DNA of 64,000 bases. Origin: Desulfovibrionaceae bacterium (lineage in GTDB: Bacteria; Desulfobacterota; Desulfovibrionia; Desulfovibrionales; Desulfovibrionaceae). The stretch is from NCBI GenBank assembly GCA_016932995.1, contig JAFGBU010000001.1:59770-123769 (forward strand), written 5' to 3'. Positions within the stretch are counted from its first letter, which is position 1; every line of letters starts with the position of its first letter. Below the pieces are notes generated by a model that saw only the letters and a program-made list of their open reading frames with translations, searched no databases and had not been told where the DNA came from. Below, one piece after another: positions 7,191-15,188 of the stretch. Made by a program: the position numbers and the translations under genes.

Positions 7191-8198
7191 CTAGAGCCTG
7201 ACCTTGTGTTTTCTTTCCAGCTTGGCCATGACCTCGGCCAGGTCCTTGACCTCTTCGCCGACCTTGGTCCAGTGGATCAGGGTGCCGTCGCCCCTGGTCC
7301 GGCCCTGGGAGTTGAACTTGACGCCCACGCCCACGGCCCCGCCCTTGGCCGGAAACACGCTCTGCACCGAGCCCATGATGATGAACGTCTTGTGCAGCCG
7401 CTTGTCCGGGTCGAGCACCCCGACCAAAAGCCCCAGGTCGTCCCCCTGCCTGGGCGCGGCCGCGCCCTCGCCCAGGGTCAGGTTCAGGCGCATGCCCCCG
7501 GCCGAGATGTTGACCACCTCCGCCAGGTTGGTCGCCTGGCCCTCCTGTCCCGGGTCAGGGGTCTCGAAGTCCGGGGTGGTGGCCATGAGGTTGCCGACCT
7601 TGGCCCCTGACCAGACCCTGACCTTTATGACCCCCGGCCTGCCGATCCTCTTGCGCCGGTGCTTCCTGCGCACCGAGTACCTGAAGCCCGGCGGCGAGAA
7701 CAGCCTCAGGGCGGCCAGGCCGGGGCCGACCCAGCGGGCCCCGAGAACGTAGCTCTCAAAGGAGTTGTACTTGCGGCCGCCGACCTGAAACGGGTTGCAG
7801 AAGCAGACCACCCTCCTGCCGACCAGCCGAAAGCGCACCGAGCGGGCCGACTCCACATCGAGGACCATCCTGCCCTTTTCAAAGGAGGCCACGGTGGCGC
7901 TGCACAGCGGGATCGGCCCGGACCTGTCCACCAGGACGACCTGGAGCCTGACGTTCTGGGACAAAAAATAGTTGCGTATCTTTTCCCGGCTCTTGCGCCT
8001 GCGGAATTTGCCCGCCAGCCAGCGCAGGTAAAAGGACAAAAAATGGTAATAATACCAGATGAGAAACAGCAGGATCAGGGGGATCAGGAGGACAAAGAAC
8101 TGGAGGATCACCTTGTCCACGTCGGTCTTGGTGGACCCGCGGGCGAATGTGTCCTGGATGACCCTTAGAAAGTCCAGTTGAACTCTGGGCTCAAACAT
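7191..8198 (-). CDS. Membrane-anchored PilZ domain protein
   Basis: 335 residues. One strong membrane segment (about 31-52) is followed by a basic stretch KFRRRKSREK. A YcgR-N-like beta region leads into a PilZ domain. The c-di-GMP-binding arginine cluster RRKHRRKR is at 177-184 and the NxSxGG motif NISAGG at 230-235. It is expected to sense cyclic di-GMP at the membrane, often to adjust motility or exopolysaccharide. Its neighbour at 12,002 (a pseudo-receiver/TPR protein) and the flagellar cluster fit that theme, but no direct target is visible. The ATG at 8198 lacks a strong ribosome site. Confidence 0.85.
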   Translation of the reverse strand: MFEPRVQLDFLRVIQDTFARGSTKTDVDKVILQFFVLLIPLILLFLIWYYYHFLSFYLRWLAGKFRRRKSREKIRNYFLSQNVRLQVVLVDRSGPIPLCSATVASFEKGRMVLDVESARSVRFRLVGRRVVCFCNPFQVGGRKYNSFESYVLGARWVGPGLAALRLFSPPGFRYSVRRKHRRKRIGRPGVIKVRVWSGAKVGNLMATTPDFETPDPGQEGQATNLAEVVNISAGGMRLNLTLGEGAAAPRQGDDLGLLVGVLDPDKRLHKTFIIMGSVQSVFPAKGGAVGVGVKFNSQGRTRGDGTLIHWTKVGEEVKDLAEVMAKLERKHKVRL

Positions 8199-8357
8199 GC
8201 CGCACCTGGTTGCCGCCGCGCAAGGACGTCGGCGCCGGACTCGGCCGACGCCGACCGCCCCCCTGCCCGGGCCGCGGCGGAGTCATTGATTTCAATGCAA
8301 TGTTTAGCCGCCATCGGCGGTTTAATCAAGGAGCCGGGACCATTCCCGGCCCCATGC

Positions 8358-8393
8358 AAAAAAAAGACCGGAAGCCGCGCGGCTTCCGGTCTT
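8358..8393 (-). terminator. Rho-independent terminator
   Basis: On the minus strand, 13-bp arms (8393-8381 with 8376-8364, AAGACCGGAAGCC) enclose a GCGC loop and run into eight T residues (8365-8358). It lies 20 nt after the stop of the secreted protein at 8413-8937. Confidence 0.9.
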
Positions 8394-8412
8394 CAAAAAC
8401 CTTCCAGGGCCC

Positions 8413-8937
8413 TCAGTCCAGGTCCTGGTAGACCTTCATGATCCTGTCGAGATTGCCCTTGACCAGGGCCAGCTCCTCGGCGGGCAGGTCCTTGCCCAGG
8501 GACTTGACCGCGGCCTTGCTCTGCTGCATCTGGGCCATGAGCTCCTGCTTCTGGGCCGCGGAAATATAGGGATTGTTCATGATCTGGGCGCGGCCGGCGT
8601 CCATTTGGGACATCATCTCCGGGGCGTGGCGCTTCATCTGGGCCACGGCCAGGCCCTGGCTCACGTGCGCGGCCACGTACGCCCAGCGCTCCGGGACCCA
8701 GTCCCGGCTTTCGAGAAAGGAGGTGACCGCCGCGCCTAACCTGGCCGCCTCCCAGGTCCCCGGGTCCTCCAGGTTCTCGATCCGCTCGCCCTCGCTCCTG
8801 ACCAGGTCGACATAGGCGGGCAGATCGACCAGGAACCTGTCCAGCTCGGCCTTGGTAAAGGGCTCGGAGGCCGAGGCCTGGGCCGCGAGCAAAAGCAGCG
8901 CGGCCAGGACGAACATGAGATGCGCGATTCTCTTCAT
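8413..8937 (-). CDS. Hypothetical secreted protein
   Basis: 174 residues with a clear Sec signal peptide (MKRIAHLMFVLAALLLLAAQASASE, cut to MKRIAHLMFVLAALL here; cleavage near residue 24). The mature part is all-helical and rich in Met and Gln (MKRHAPEMMSQMDAGRAQIM, EQLMAQMQQ-like stretches). No cysteines and no recognised domain. It is predicted to be periplasmic. It is a single-gene unit with its own terminator. The mature helical pattern recalls short periplasmic proteins that act as chaperones or metal-binding adaptors, but nothing specific supports a function. Confidence 0.75.
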   Translation of the reverse strand: MKRIAHLMFVLAALLLLAAQASASEPFTKAELDRFLVDLPAYVDLVRSEGERIENLEDPGTWEAARLGAAVTSFLESRDWVPERWAYVAAHVSQGLAVAQMKRHAPEMMSQMDAGRAQIMNNPYISAAQKQELMAQMQQSKAAVKSLGKDLPAEELALVKGNLDRIMKVYQDLD

Positions 8938-9038
8938 GGGGAGCTCCTTGTTCTTGTCTATCGGCCCGGCCCTTGGGACAACGTGCCGTTTTCAGGCAAT
9001 AAAACCCAAACGGCCGTCTTGTAAAGCCCCGCCCGAGG

Positions 9039-10682
9039 TCAGAGGGGCAGGCGGACGATGAACGTCGCCCCCCGGCCGGGCCTTGAGTCCACGGCTATGG
9101 AGCCGCCGTGCTGCTTGACGACCACCGAGTGGGCCACGGCCAGGCCCTGGCCCGTGCCCTTGCCCACCTCCCTGGTGGTGAAGAAGGGGTCGAAGATCTT
9201 TTCCCTGATCTCCTCGGGCACGCCCGGGCCGGTGTCCGAGATGCGCACCTCGACCCAGTCCGGGCCATGGCTCGTGGTCACGGTTATCAGGCCCTTGTCC
9301 TTGGGGTCCGGGCCGATCTTGTCCTTGATGGCCAGGGCCGCGTTGACCACGATGTTCAGCACGACCTGGTTGAACTCGTTCTCGAACAGCGGAACCAGGG
9401 GCATGGCCGGGTCGTAGTCCTTCTCGATCTCGGCCACGTACTTCCACTCGTTGCGGCAGACCGTGAGCGTGGTGTCCAGGCAGGAGTGGATGTCGGCCAG
9501 GACCTTCTCCACGGACCCGGGGTGGGCGAACTGCTTCATGGAGTGGACGATGGTCCCGATGCGGGACATGCCCTCCTGGGACTGCTCGATGGCCTCGGGC
9601 ACCTCCTTGAGGAGAAAATCCAGGTCCGCCTTCTGCCTGAGCGCCTCCATCTCCTCGGACCCGGCGGCCCCGGCCGCGGCCTCCAACTCCTTGACCCTGG
9701 CCTCATAGGCCAGGACGAGCTTAATCAGGTCCAGAAAGGAGTTCTTGAGAAACTTGATGTTGTCGCCCACGAACTGCGCGGGGGTGTTTATCTCGTGGGC
9801 GATGCCCCCGGCGAGCTGCCCCAGGGAGGCGAGCTTCTCGCTCTGGATCATCTCGGACTGGAAGCGCCTCAGGTCGGCCAGGGCCCGGCGCAGGTCCGCG
9901 GTCCGCTCGTTGACCTGCATCTCGAGGTCCTGGCTGTAGTTCTTGAGCTTGTCCTGGGCGGACCTCAGGTTCCCGAGCATGCGCCTGAAGCTGTGGGCCA
10001 GAAGCCCGACCTCGTCGCTGGACCTGATGTCCGCGTCCAGCTCCAAATTGTCTCCGGAGACGCGCCCGGCCGCGTTGGCCAGCCGGACTATGGGCCCGGC
10101 GATGACCTTGGAGAGCACGGCCGCGAACACAAAAGACATGGACAGCAAGAACCCCGAAACAAACAGGTTGCGCATCAGTATGGCCAGGCCCTGCTCGGCG
10201 ATGGGCGCGGTGGACACGGCCAGGACCACGTACCATCTGTCCTCGGCCACGAACAGCGGGTCGACCACCAGGATGGCCTTCTCGTCCCGCAGGGTCAGCT
10301 GATAGTCGTCATAGACCGTGAGCTCCCCGGGCTGGGGGAAATGCCCCAGGACCCGGCCCTGGTACGTCTTGTCGCTGGACAGGTAGACCTCGCCGTCCGG
10401 CTTGACCACAAGGGCGTAGACGAGCTCCCCGGGCATGAACTTCCCGGCCTCGGAGAGCATCTCCTCCACGTATATCCAGTTCAGGGACCAGAAGGCGCTC
10501 TTGACGCTGGAGGCTATGAGCTCGGAGATGTGGCGGCTCTTGAAGATCAGGGCCTCCCGGGCGTATCCCGACTCCATGCGCACCGAGACGACCGTCCAGA
10601 CCAGGACGGCCGGGATGAAAAAGGCCATGGATATGAGCAGAATCTTCCTGAATATGGAAGAGCGCTGCTCGAATCCGTCCAC
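9039..10682 (-). CDS. Membrane sensor histidine kinase (HAMP, no linked regulator)
   Basis: About 547 residues. A first membrane helix (about 13-32), a periplasmic sensing domain of about 140 residues, a second helix (about 172-195), HAMP, and a coiled coil lead to the phospho-acceptor motif GGIAHEINTP (His about 296). The HATPase part shows an N box NIVVNAALAI, the G1 box DTGPGVPEE and the G2 box GKGTGQGLAV. The start is set at GTG 10682 behind GAAGG; an in-frame TTG at 10718 would overlap the upstream gene. It lies 7 nt after the metallo-hydrolase gene, so the two are probably co-transcribed. No response regulator with an intact receiver is adjacent. Confidence 0.9.
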   Translation of the reverse strand: MDGFEQRSSIFRKILLISMAFFIPAVLVWTVVSVRMESGYAREALIFKSRHISELIASSVKSAFWSLNWIYVEEMLSEAGKFMPGELVYALVVKPDGEVYLSSDKTYQGRVLGHFPQPGELTVYDDYQLTLRDEKAILVVDPLFVAEDRWYVVLAVSTAPIAEQGLAILMRNLFVSGFLLSMSFVFAAVLSKVIAGPIVRLANAAGRVSGDNLELDADIRSSDEVGLLAHSFRRMLGNLRSAQDKLKNYSQDLEMQVNERTADLRRALADLRRFQSEMIQSEKLASLGQLAGGIAHEINTPAQFVGDNIKFLKNSFLDLIKLVLAYEARVKELEAAAGAAGSEEMEALRQKADLDFLLKEVPEAIEQSQEGMSRIGTIVHSMKQFAHPGSVEKVLADIHSCLDTTLTVCRNEWKYVAEIEKDYDPAMPLVPLFENEFNQVVLNIVVNAALAIKDKIGPDPKDKGLITVTTSHGPDWVEVRISDTGPGVPEEIREKIFDPFFTTREVGKGTGQGLAVAHSVVVKQHGGSIAVDSRPGRGATFIVRLPL

Positions 10683-10689
10683 GGAGCCT

Positions 10690-11556
10690 TCAGATTTTGA
10701 CCGGCTTTCCGGGCTCAAGGCACAGGCACTCCACGCCGGGACACTTCTCGGCCACCAGGCGCCTGAACTCCTCGGGCGACTGTTCGAGCACCGGGAAGGT
10801 GCCGTAGTGCTCGGGGATGGCCACCTGGGGGCCGATGGTCTCCACGGCCACGACCGCCTCCTTGGAGCCCATGGTGAACACCCCGCCCGTGGGCAGGATG
10901 GCCACGTGGGGCCGGTACTGGCGCTTGACCACGAAGTCCATGTCCCCGAACAGGGCCGTGTCCCCGGAGTGATAGAGGACCAGCCCGTTCTCGAACCTGA
11001 TCACGTAGCCCACGGCCTCGCCCACGTAGCGGTTGGTGCCCTCGAATCCGGTCAGCTGGGCCCCGGAGGAGTGCTCCGCGTGGACCATGGCTATGGACAG
11101 GCCGGAGAAGTCGGCCCAGGTCCCCTTGTTGCCCAGTTTGAAGGTCTGGGTCTGGGCCTCGGGTATCTGGCTCTTGATGAAGAAGTTCAGCTCCCAGGGC
11201 GCGACGACCTTGGGGCTGTACTCGGCGATCACGGCCTTGGCGTCCGGCAGCATGAAGTGGTCCACGTGGCCGTGGGTCCAGAGGACGAGGTCCACCTTGC
11301 CGAAGGCCTTCTTGAGCTTGTACTTGCCCGGACACTTGGGGTTGGTGCTGATCCAGGGGTCCAAAAGGATGCGCAGGCCCTTGCAGGAGGTGAATACAAA
11401 GCTCCCGTGGCCCAGCCACTCCACCCCGACCTCCTTCCTGCCCACCGGGCTGTCCTTGAACGCGGAAGACTTCTTCGCGCCCAACAGGACCCCGGCCCCG
11501 GCCAACCCGGCCACGGCGCAAAGCCCCTTGAAGAAATTCCTTCTGCTCAGTCCCAT
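10690..11556 (-). CDS. Tat-exported metallo-beta-lactamase-fold hydrolase
   Basis: 288 residues. The N-terminus MGLSRRNFFKGLCAVAGLAG carries a twin-arginine signal (SRRNFF), so the enzyme should be folded before export to the periplasm. The metal site THGHVDHF is the HxHxDH motif. Further ligands are likely in MVHAEHSS, YHSGDTALFGDM and IPEHYGTF. The body resembles UPF0173/UlaG-type metal-dependent hydrolases (WLGHGSFVFTS opening). The substrate is unknown. The start is chosen at ATG 11556, behind GGGAGGT, rather than upstream frames, because the Tat motif then sits at the very N-terminus. It is followed 7 nt later by the histidine kinase. Confidence 0.88.
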   Translation of the reverse strand: MGLSRRNFFKGLCAVAGLAGAGVLLGAKKSSAFKDSPVGRKEVGVEWLGHGSFVFTSCKGLRILLDPWISTNPKCPGKYKLKKAFGKVDLVLWTHGHVDHFMLPDAKAVIAEYSPKVVAPWELNFFIKSQIPEAQTQTFKLGNKGTWADFSGLSIAMVHAEHSSGAQLTGFEGTNRYVGEAVGYVIRFENGLVLYHSGDTALFGDMDFVVKRQYRPHVAILPTGGVFTMGSKEAVVAVETIGPQVAIPEHYGTFPVLEQSPEEFRRLVAEKCPGVECLCLEPGKPVKI

Positions 11557-11617
11557 GGCCGACCTCCCTGACAACACCCCGGCGAAGCGGGTGTGTTTTT
11601 TTGTATCGATAATAGGT

Positions 11618-11646
11618 TATATAAAAAGAACAGCCCAATGCGGCAA
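11618..11646 (-). promoter_or_regulatory. Sigma-70-like promoter for the hydrolase/kinase pair
   Basis: On the minus strand TTGCCG (11646-11641), exactly 17 nt, then TATATA (11623-11618). Transcription would start about 50 nt before the hydrolase gene. Confidence 0.5.
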
Positions 11647-11865
11647 GGACTAATTTGGCTCCCCGGCAATGCCCGGGCCCTCGGCCAAACCCCGAACAGG
11701 CCGCGGAAGGGCTCTGGCGGCCGCCCCGGCCGACAAAAACACCCGGCCTCGACAGGACCTTGATACGCCCGCCTTTTTGCCTGAGGCACGCGGACGCGAC
11801 CAAAGGCCAAAGGAGTGAGGCCATGGAAACAGCCCTGCCCCAGGCCGGACATATCCGGCGGGCAA

Positions 11866-11894
11866 TTGCCCCGCGCCGTTTTTTTGCCTATATT
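11866..11894 (+). promoter_or_regulatory. Sigma-70-like promoter for the receiver/TPR gene
   Basis: TTGCCC (11866-11871), 17 nt, TATATT (11889-11894), about 108 nt before the gene. The -35 overlaps the palindrome GGGCAATTGCCC, which could be an operator. Confidence 0.45.
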
Positions 11895-12001
11895 CCCCAA
11901 TAAGACTGGACCATTCTTCAAACGCCGCCCCCTCAACCAGGGGTGGCCGGGACGTGGGCGGGCCCTGATGCGGACCCCCGAGCCCGAAGCGAGGTGACCG
12001 G

Positions 12002-13099
12002 ATGTCAGCCGACAATCCCCAAAAGATAACCCAGAAGACGGTGGTTCTGGTCAGCAACAACAAGAAGCACGCCGAGCGGGACAAGCACTGCCTCCTGAAC
12101 ATGAAGCAGCGCAGGATCAACCACTTCGCCTCGGGCACCGAGGCCTTCCAGTTCCTCACCACCGAGGGCTGCGACATCATCCTCTGCGACACGGACATCG
12201 AGGACATGAGCGCCCAGGCCCTGATCAAGACGATCAAGAACAACCCCAGCCTGAGGCACGTGCCCGTGGTCATGGTCACGGTCCAGAACGACCGGGCCGC
12301 GGTGCTCACGGCCATCTCGGTCGGGTGCTCGGGCTACATCATCAGGCCGTACTCCGAGAACACCTTTGAGAAGCACTTCAAGACCGCCCTGCAACTGGAG
12401 CGGCTGAGCGAGATCGAGACCAACCAGCTCGAGGACGCCAAGCAGCTGCTGGACAGCGGCCAGTACGACGAGGCCATCGACGAGTTCGAGGCCGTGGTCA
12501 GCGTGCAGGGCGAGGCCCAGAAGTACTACGAGCTGGGGTGCAAGAACCTGGTCAAGGGCAAGTACCAGCAGGCGATCTTCTGCTTCAAGAAGGCGGTGAC
12601 CATCAACAACCTGTTCGCCGAGGCGTACCAGGGCCTGGCCGAGGCCTACAAGGGCAAGGGCGACATGGAGCAGTGCCAGTACTACCTCAAGAAGGCCGCG
12701 GACATTTACGCGGAGTTCGACCAGATGGAAAAGGTCAAGGAGGTGTTCATCGAGATTCTCAAGTACGAGAAGGACCCGATCAACCCGTTCAACAACCTGG
12801 GGGTGCGCCTGAGGCGCGAGGGCGACTACCAGGGCGCGATCCGCGCCTACCGCCAGGCCCTGGACCTGACCCCGGAAGACGAGAACATCTACTTCAACCT
12901 GGCCAAGGCCCTGTACTTCATGGAGGAGCGCGAGTCGGCCCTGAAGAACCTGACCATCGCCCTGCGAATGAACAAGGACTTCGACGAGGCCCTGAAGCTT
13001 TACAAGACGATCAAGGGCAAGCAGTGGCCCGCGGCCGCGCAGGCCCAGACCCCCAAGGCGGCCCGCAAGTCCAAGGTGGACGACGACCTGGACGGCTAG
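12002..13099 (+). CDS. Receiver-like domain fused to TPR repeats
   Basis: 365 residues. Residues about 13-130 have the CheY-like fold pattern, with a possible phospho-acceptor Asp63 in ILCDTD and PVVMVT downstream. The acidic pair normally ending strand 1 is replaced by Asn-Asn (VVLVSNNKK), and the conserved Lys is Arg (YIIRPYS). The domain may therefore not be phosphorylated in the usual way. Residues about 140-340 form TPR-type helical repeats (for example AEAYQGLAEAYKGKGDMEQ and FNNLGVRLRREGDYQGAI). The tail is short and charged (KSKVDDDLDG). It probably acts as a protein-interaction scaffold in signalling. GAGGTGACCGG precedes the ATG. Confidence 0.85.
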   Translation: MSADNPQKITQKTVVLVSNNKKHAERDKHCLLNMKQRRINHFASGTEAFQFLTTEGCDIILCDTDIEDMSAQALIKTIKNNPSLRHVPVVMVTVQNDRAAVLTAISVGCSGYIIRPYSENTFEKHFKTALQLERLSEIETNQLEDAKQLLDSGQYDEAIDEFEAVVSVQGEAQKYYELGCKNLVKGKYQQAIFCFKKAVTINNLFAEAYQGLAEAYKGKGDMEQCQYYLKKAADIYAEFDQMEKVKEVFIEILKYEKDPINPFNNLGVRLRREGDYQGAIRAYRQALDLTPEDENIYFNLAKALYFMEERESALKNLTIALRMNKDFDEALKLYKTIKGKQWPAAAQAQTPKAARKSKVDDDLDG

Positions 13100-13256
13100 C
13101 TTGGGGCGACACGCCCAACGCTTCGGCCGCCTTCGACGACCTTCGAATTTTGACGATCCGGTGCCCGCCGAACTTCGATTGAGGTATATGAAATTCCTGC
13201 CCCCTTCTTTTTGGGCTAGCAGTCTCTGTCTGGCAGGGGGCTAAGCTACAGGGACG

Positions 13257-13973
13257 TTACAAATGAAGGGGCGGCATATCTTCCCATATTCTTCCTTCTA
13301 ATATCCTGCCAGCTTTTTTCTTATTAACGCCCCCCCATTGTTTAAAAAAGAATGGAACATTATGCTTGAGGCAAAGATCGCGTATATCCAGTACCCATTT
13401 CTTTTTCATTGGCCGCGCTCCTGGACCAGACTCTCCCCCAACAATAACCCAATTAATGCCTTCCAAATTTAATTTGGGAAAAGGACCAAGCAAGGGCTCA
13501 AGGGATAAAAATTTAATTAAAGCTTCTGTCTTCTTAAGATGTTCAATACGATAATATTGCTCAGTACTTTCTACGGTAACCCCCATCCAAATATTTCTAC
13601 TCCATGGCAGCCTTTTAGAAATTTCAAGCAATCTATTAGAACGCTTAGTTAAAATTTGAAAACAATGCTTAGAAGCTAGCAACATTGTATTAAATATACG
13701 CAATATTATATCATTTGGTATATCTTCATGAAATAGATCACTCATGGAGTTGACAAAAATAATCTTCGGCTTGTTCCACTTTAAAGGCAAGTCAATGAGG
13801 TCTTCGTGGACAGTAATTTCAAAGCCTCGCTTGTATCTGGGATTACCCATAGCCTTAAGACGCTTTGCCAACCTCTCTGCATAGCAATGCTCACAACCAA
13901 TGCTTATTTTACTGCATCCCGTTACTGGATTCCAAGTAGCTTCAGTCCATTCTATTTTCGAAACTAGCGACAT
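13257..13973 (-). CDS. DUF5131 (phage Gp37/Gp68) three-Cys-motif protein
   Basis: 238 residues. The hallmark NPVTGC...GC...CY is present: Cys20, Cys27 and Cys30 (C-x6-C-x2-C) in TGCSKISIGCEHCYAE. The family also shows IFVNSMSDLFHEDIP and WVIVGGESGPGARP, both visible. The Cys arrangement suggests a metal or Fe-S site, possibly radical-SAM-like; that is inference. It lies 15 nt after the TcmP gene on the same strand, the known pairing of these families. Codon use is AT-rich and unlike neighbouring genes, indicating transfer. The family occurs in phages and genomic islands; its biochemical role is not established. Confidence 0.9.
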   Translation of the reverse strand: MSLVSKIEWTEATWNPVTGCSKISIGCEHCYAERLAKRLKAMGNPRYKRGFEITVHEDLIDLPLKWNKPKIIFVNSMSDLFHEDIPNDIILRIFNTMLLASKHCFQILTKRSNRLLEISKRLPWSRNIWMGVTVESTEQYYRIEHLKKTEALIKFLSLEPLLGPFPKLNLEGINWVIVGGESGPGARPMKKKWVLDIRDLCLKHNVPFFFKQWGGVNKKKAGRILEGRIWEDMPPLHL

Positions 13974-13988
13974 ATATTATCCAATCAT

Positions 13989-14822
13989 TTATCTTTTAAA
14001 TATATCATTCATTATTTTTGTAGCAACCTGTTTATGACTGGCCAATATTAAAGCATAAAGTGGTGTATTTTTAGAATTATACATTATCCTTACATCACTA
14101 ACATGAGGAAATACATACTTCAAGCGCTCTACGTAAAAATTGGTTAACCATGGAATCGACTCCACCTGTCTTATTATTCGTCGTTTGTCCCCCATTAATC
14201 TAAGCCATGAATCTTGTCCATATGCTTCCTCATACCAATTCTCGCATCCCAATACATCAGAAACAATTTGTCTATTCCTTATAGATGGAGGAGTTCTTTT
14301 CGGCAACAGACGATTTAATCCCATAAGTGGATAATTTATGAAGACATCTAATGTTCCGACCTTGGCCAACGCCTCAACCGTCTTCCATCTCACATTGGGA
14401 GCATATGGGTCAAGAAAGACTATGCCCCTGCGCTTATATCTCTTGTGAAAACTAGGGGTGATATCTAGAAGTATGTCGTTGCAATTGCCTCGGTGGATAT
14501 GAATCCTATCAGATTTTTCAGGAAAATCGTCGTGAAGTCTGGAAATTCGTTTTTTAATCCTAGAGTTATTTATATCGATAAACACATAGCGATCAAAGGC
14601 GGGTTCTGTTTTGAGTGCAATAATTGGAGAACCATCGACAAAAGCCTTAGTATCCTTTCTTCTTGCCGTCACAGATCCAGCAAAGGCATCTATATACCAG
14701 TATTCACAAAATAGCCTTTTGCGTTTTTGACTATTAAGAATATTGCAATAGGCCTTGAGATATTTACCCAATAATTTATGCTTTTCTTGAGACCATGAGC
14801 CAATATTTTCTATATCGTCCAT
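13989..14822 (-). CDS. tcmP: Three-Cys-motif partner protein TcmP
   Basis: 277 residues, first gene of the AT-rich pair, behind GAAGGAGG. The features resemble a class I methyltransferase fold: YIDAFAG (43-49), an acidic strand FIDIN (81-85), RGNCND (111-116) and GIVFLDPYAP (133-142), where FLDPY parallels the catalytic loop of nucleic-acid methyltransferases. Known TcmP proteins are defined by co-occurrence with the three-Cys DUF5131 protein, which is exactly the arrangement here. Substrate and purpose are unknown; a mobile modification or defence role is plausible. The gene order is TcmP then DUF5131, ending before any other island gene. Confidence 0.88.
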   Translation of the reverse strand: MDDIENIGSWSQEKHKLLGKYLKAYCNILNSQKRKRLFCEYWYIDAFAGSVTARRKDTKAFVDGSPIIALKTEPAFDRYVFIDINNSRIKKRISRLHDDFPEKSDRIHIHRGNCNDILLDITPSFHKRYKRRGIVFLDPYAPNVRWKTVEALAKVGTLDVFINYPLMGLNRLLPKRTPPSIRNRQIVSDVLGCENWYEEAYGQDSWLRLMGDKRRIIRQVESIPWLTNFYVERLKYVFPHVSDVRIMYNSKNTPLYALILASHKQVATKIMNDIFKR

Positions 14823-14986
14823 TTATGTCCTCCTTCAGGGAGGGAGTAGGTTCTTACGACGTCTATTTTTATATCCTATATATTTTTCGGTATAAATTAG
14901 CTAGTATCGAGGTCCTTTAACTTGAGCGCCGACGGGACAATGGCCCTGTAGGGCAAAAAAATATGCTCATCCCTCGCTGGCCCCGC

Positions 14987-15021
14987 AAAAAAAGCGGCGG
15001 CCTGTTTCAGGCCGCCGCTTT
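14987..15021 (-). terminator. Rho-independent terminator of tRNA-Ser(GCU)
   Basis: On the minus strand, 14-bp arms (15021-15008 with 15004-14991, AAAGCGGCGGCCTG) enclose a 3-nt loop and are followed by a run of seven T residues (14993-14987, overlapping the stem base). It lies 12 nt after the tRNA CCA end, between the tRNA and the AT-rich insert. Confidence 0.92.
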
Positions 15022-15029
15022 CTCAAAAA

Positions 15030-15127
<98 letters not shown>

Positions 15128-15188
15128 GGACGCGGAAAATGCTCCCTAGCTTTTTTAAAATAACGCTGTCAAGGACGCGGGGCAAGCC

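Larger units (their letters stand above)
11557..12001. other. Divergent promoter region, no gene
   Basis: This 445-nt gap separates the minus-strand hydrolase from the plus-strand TPR gene. It holds one promoter candidate for each direction (listed separately). A 12-nt perfect palindrome GGGCAATTGCCC lies at 11860-11871 and overlaps the plus-strand -35. No supported reading frame was found. Confidence 0.6.

Noticed and set aside
13100..13256. Attachment-site copy of the tRNA-Ser(GCU) 3' end at the far border of the AT-rich insert
   Set aside because: No stretch resembling the tRNA 3' end was found there by eye.
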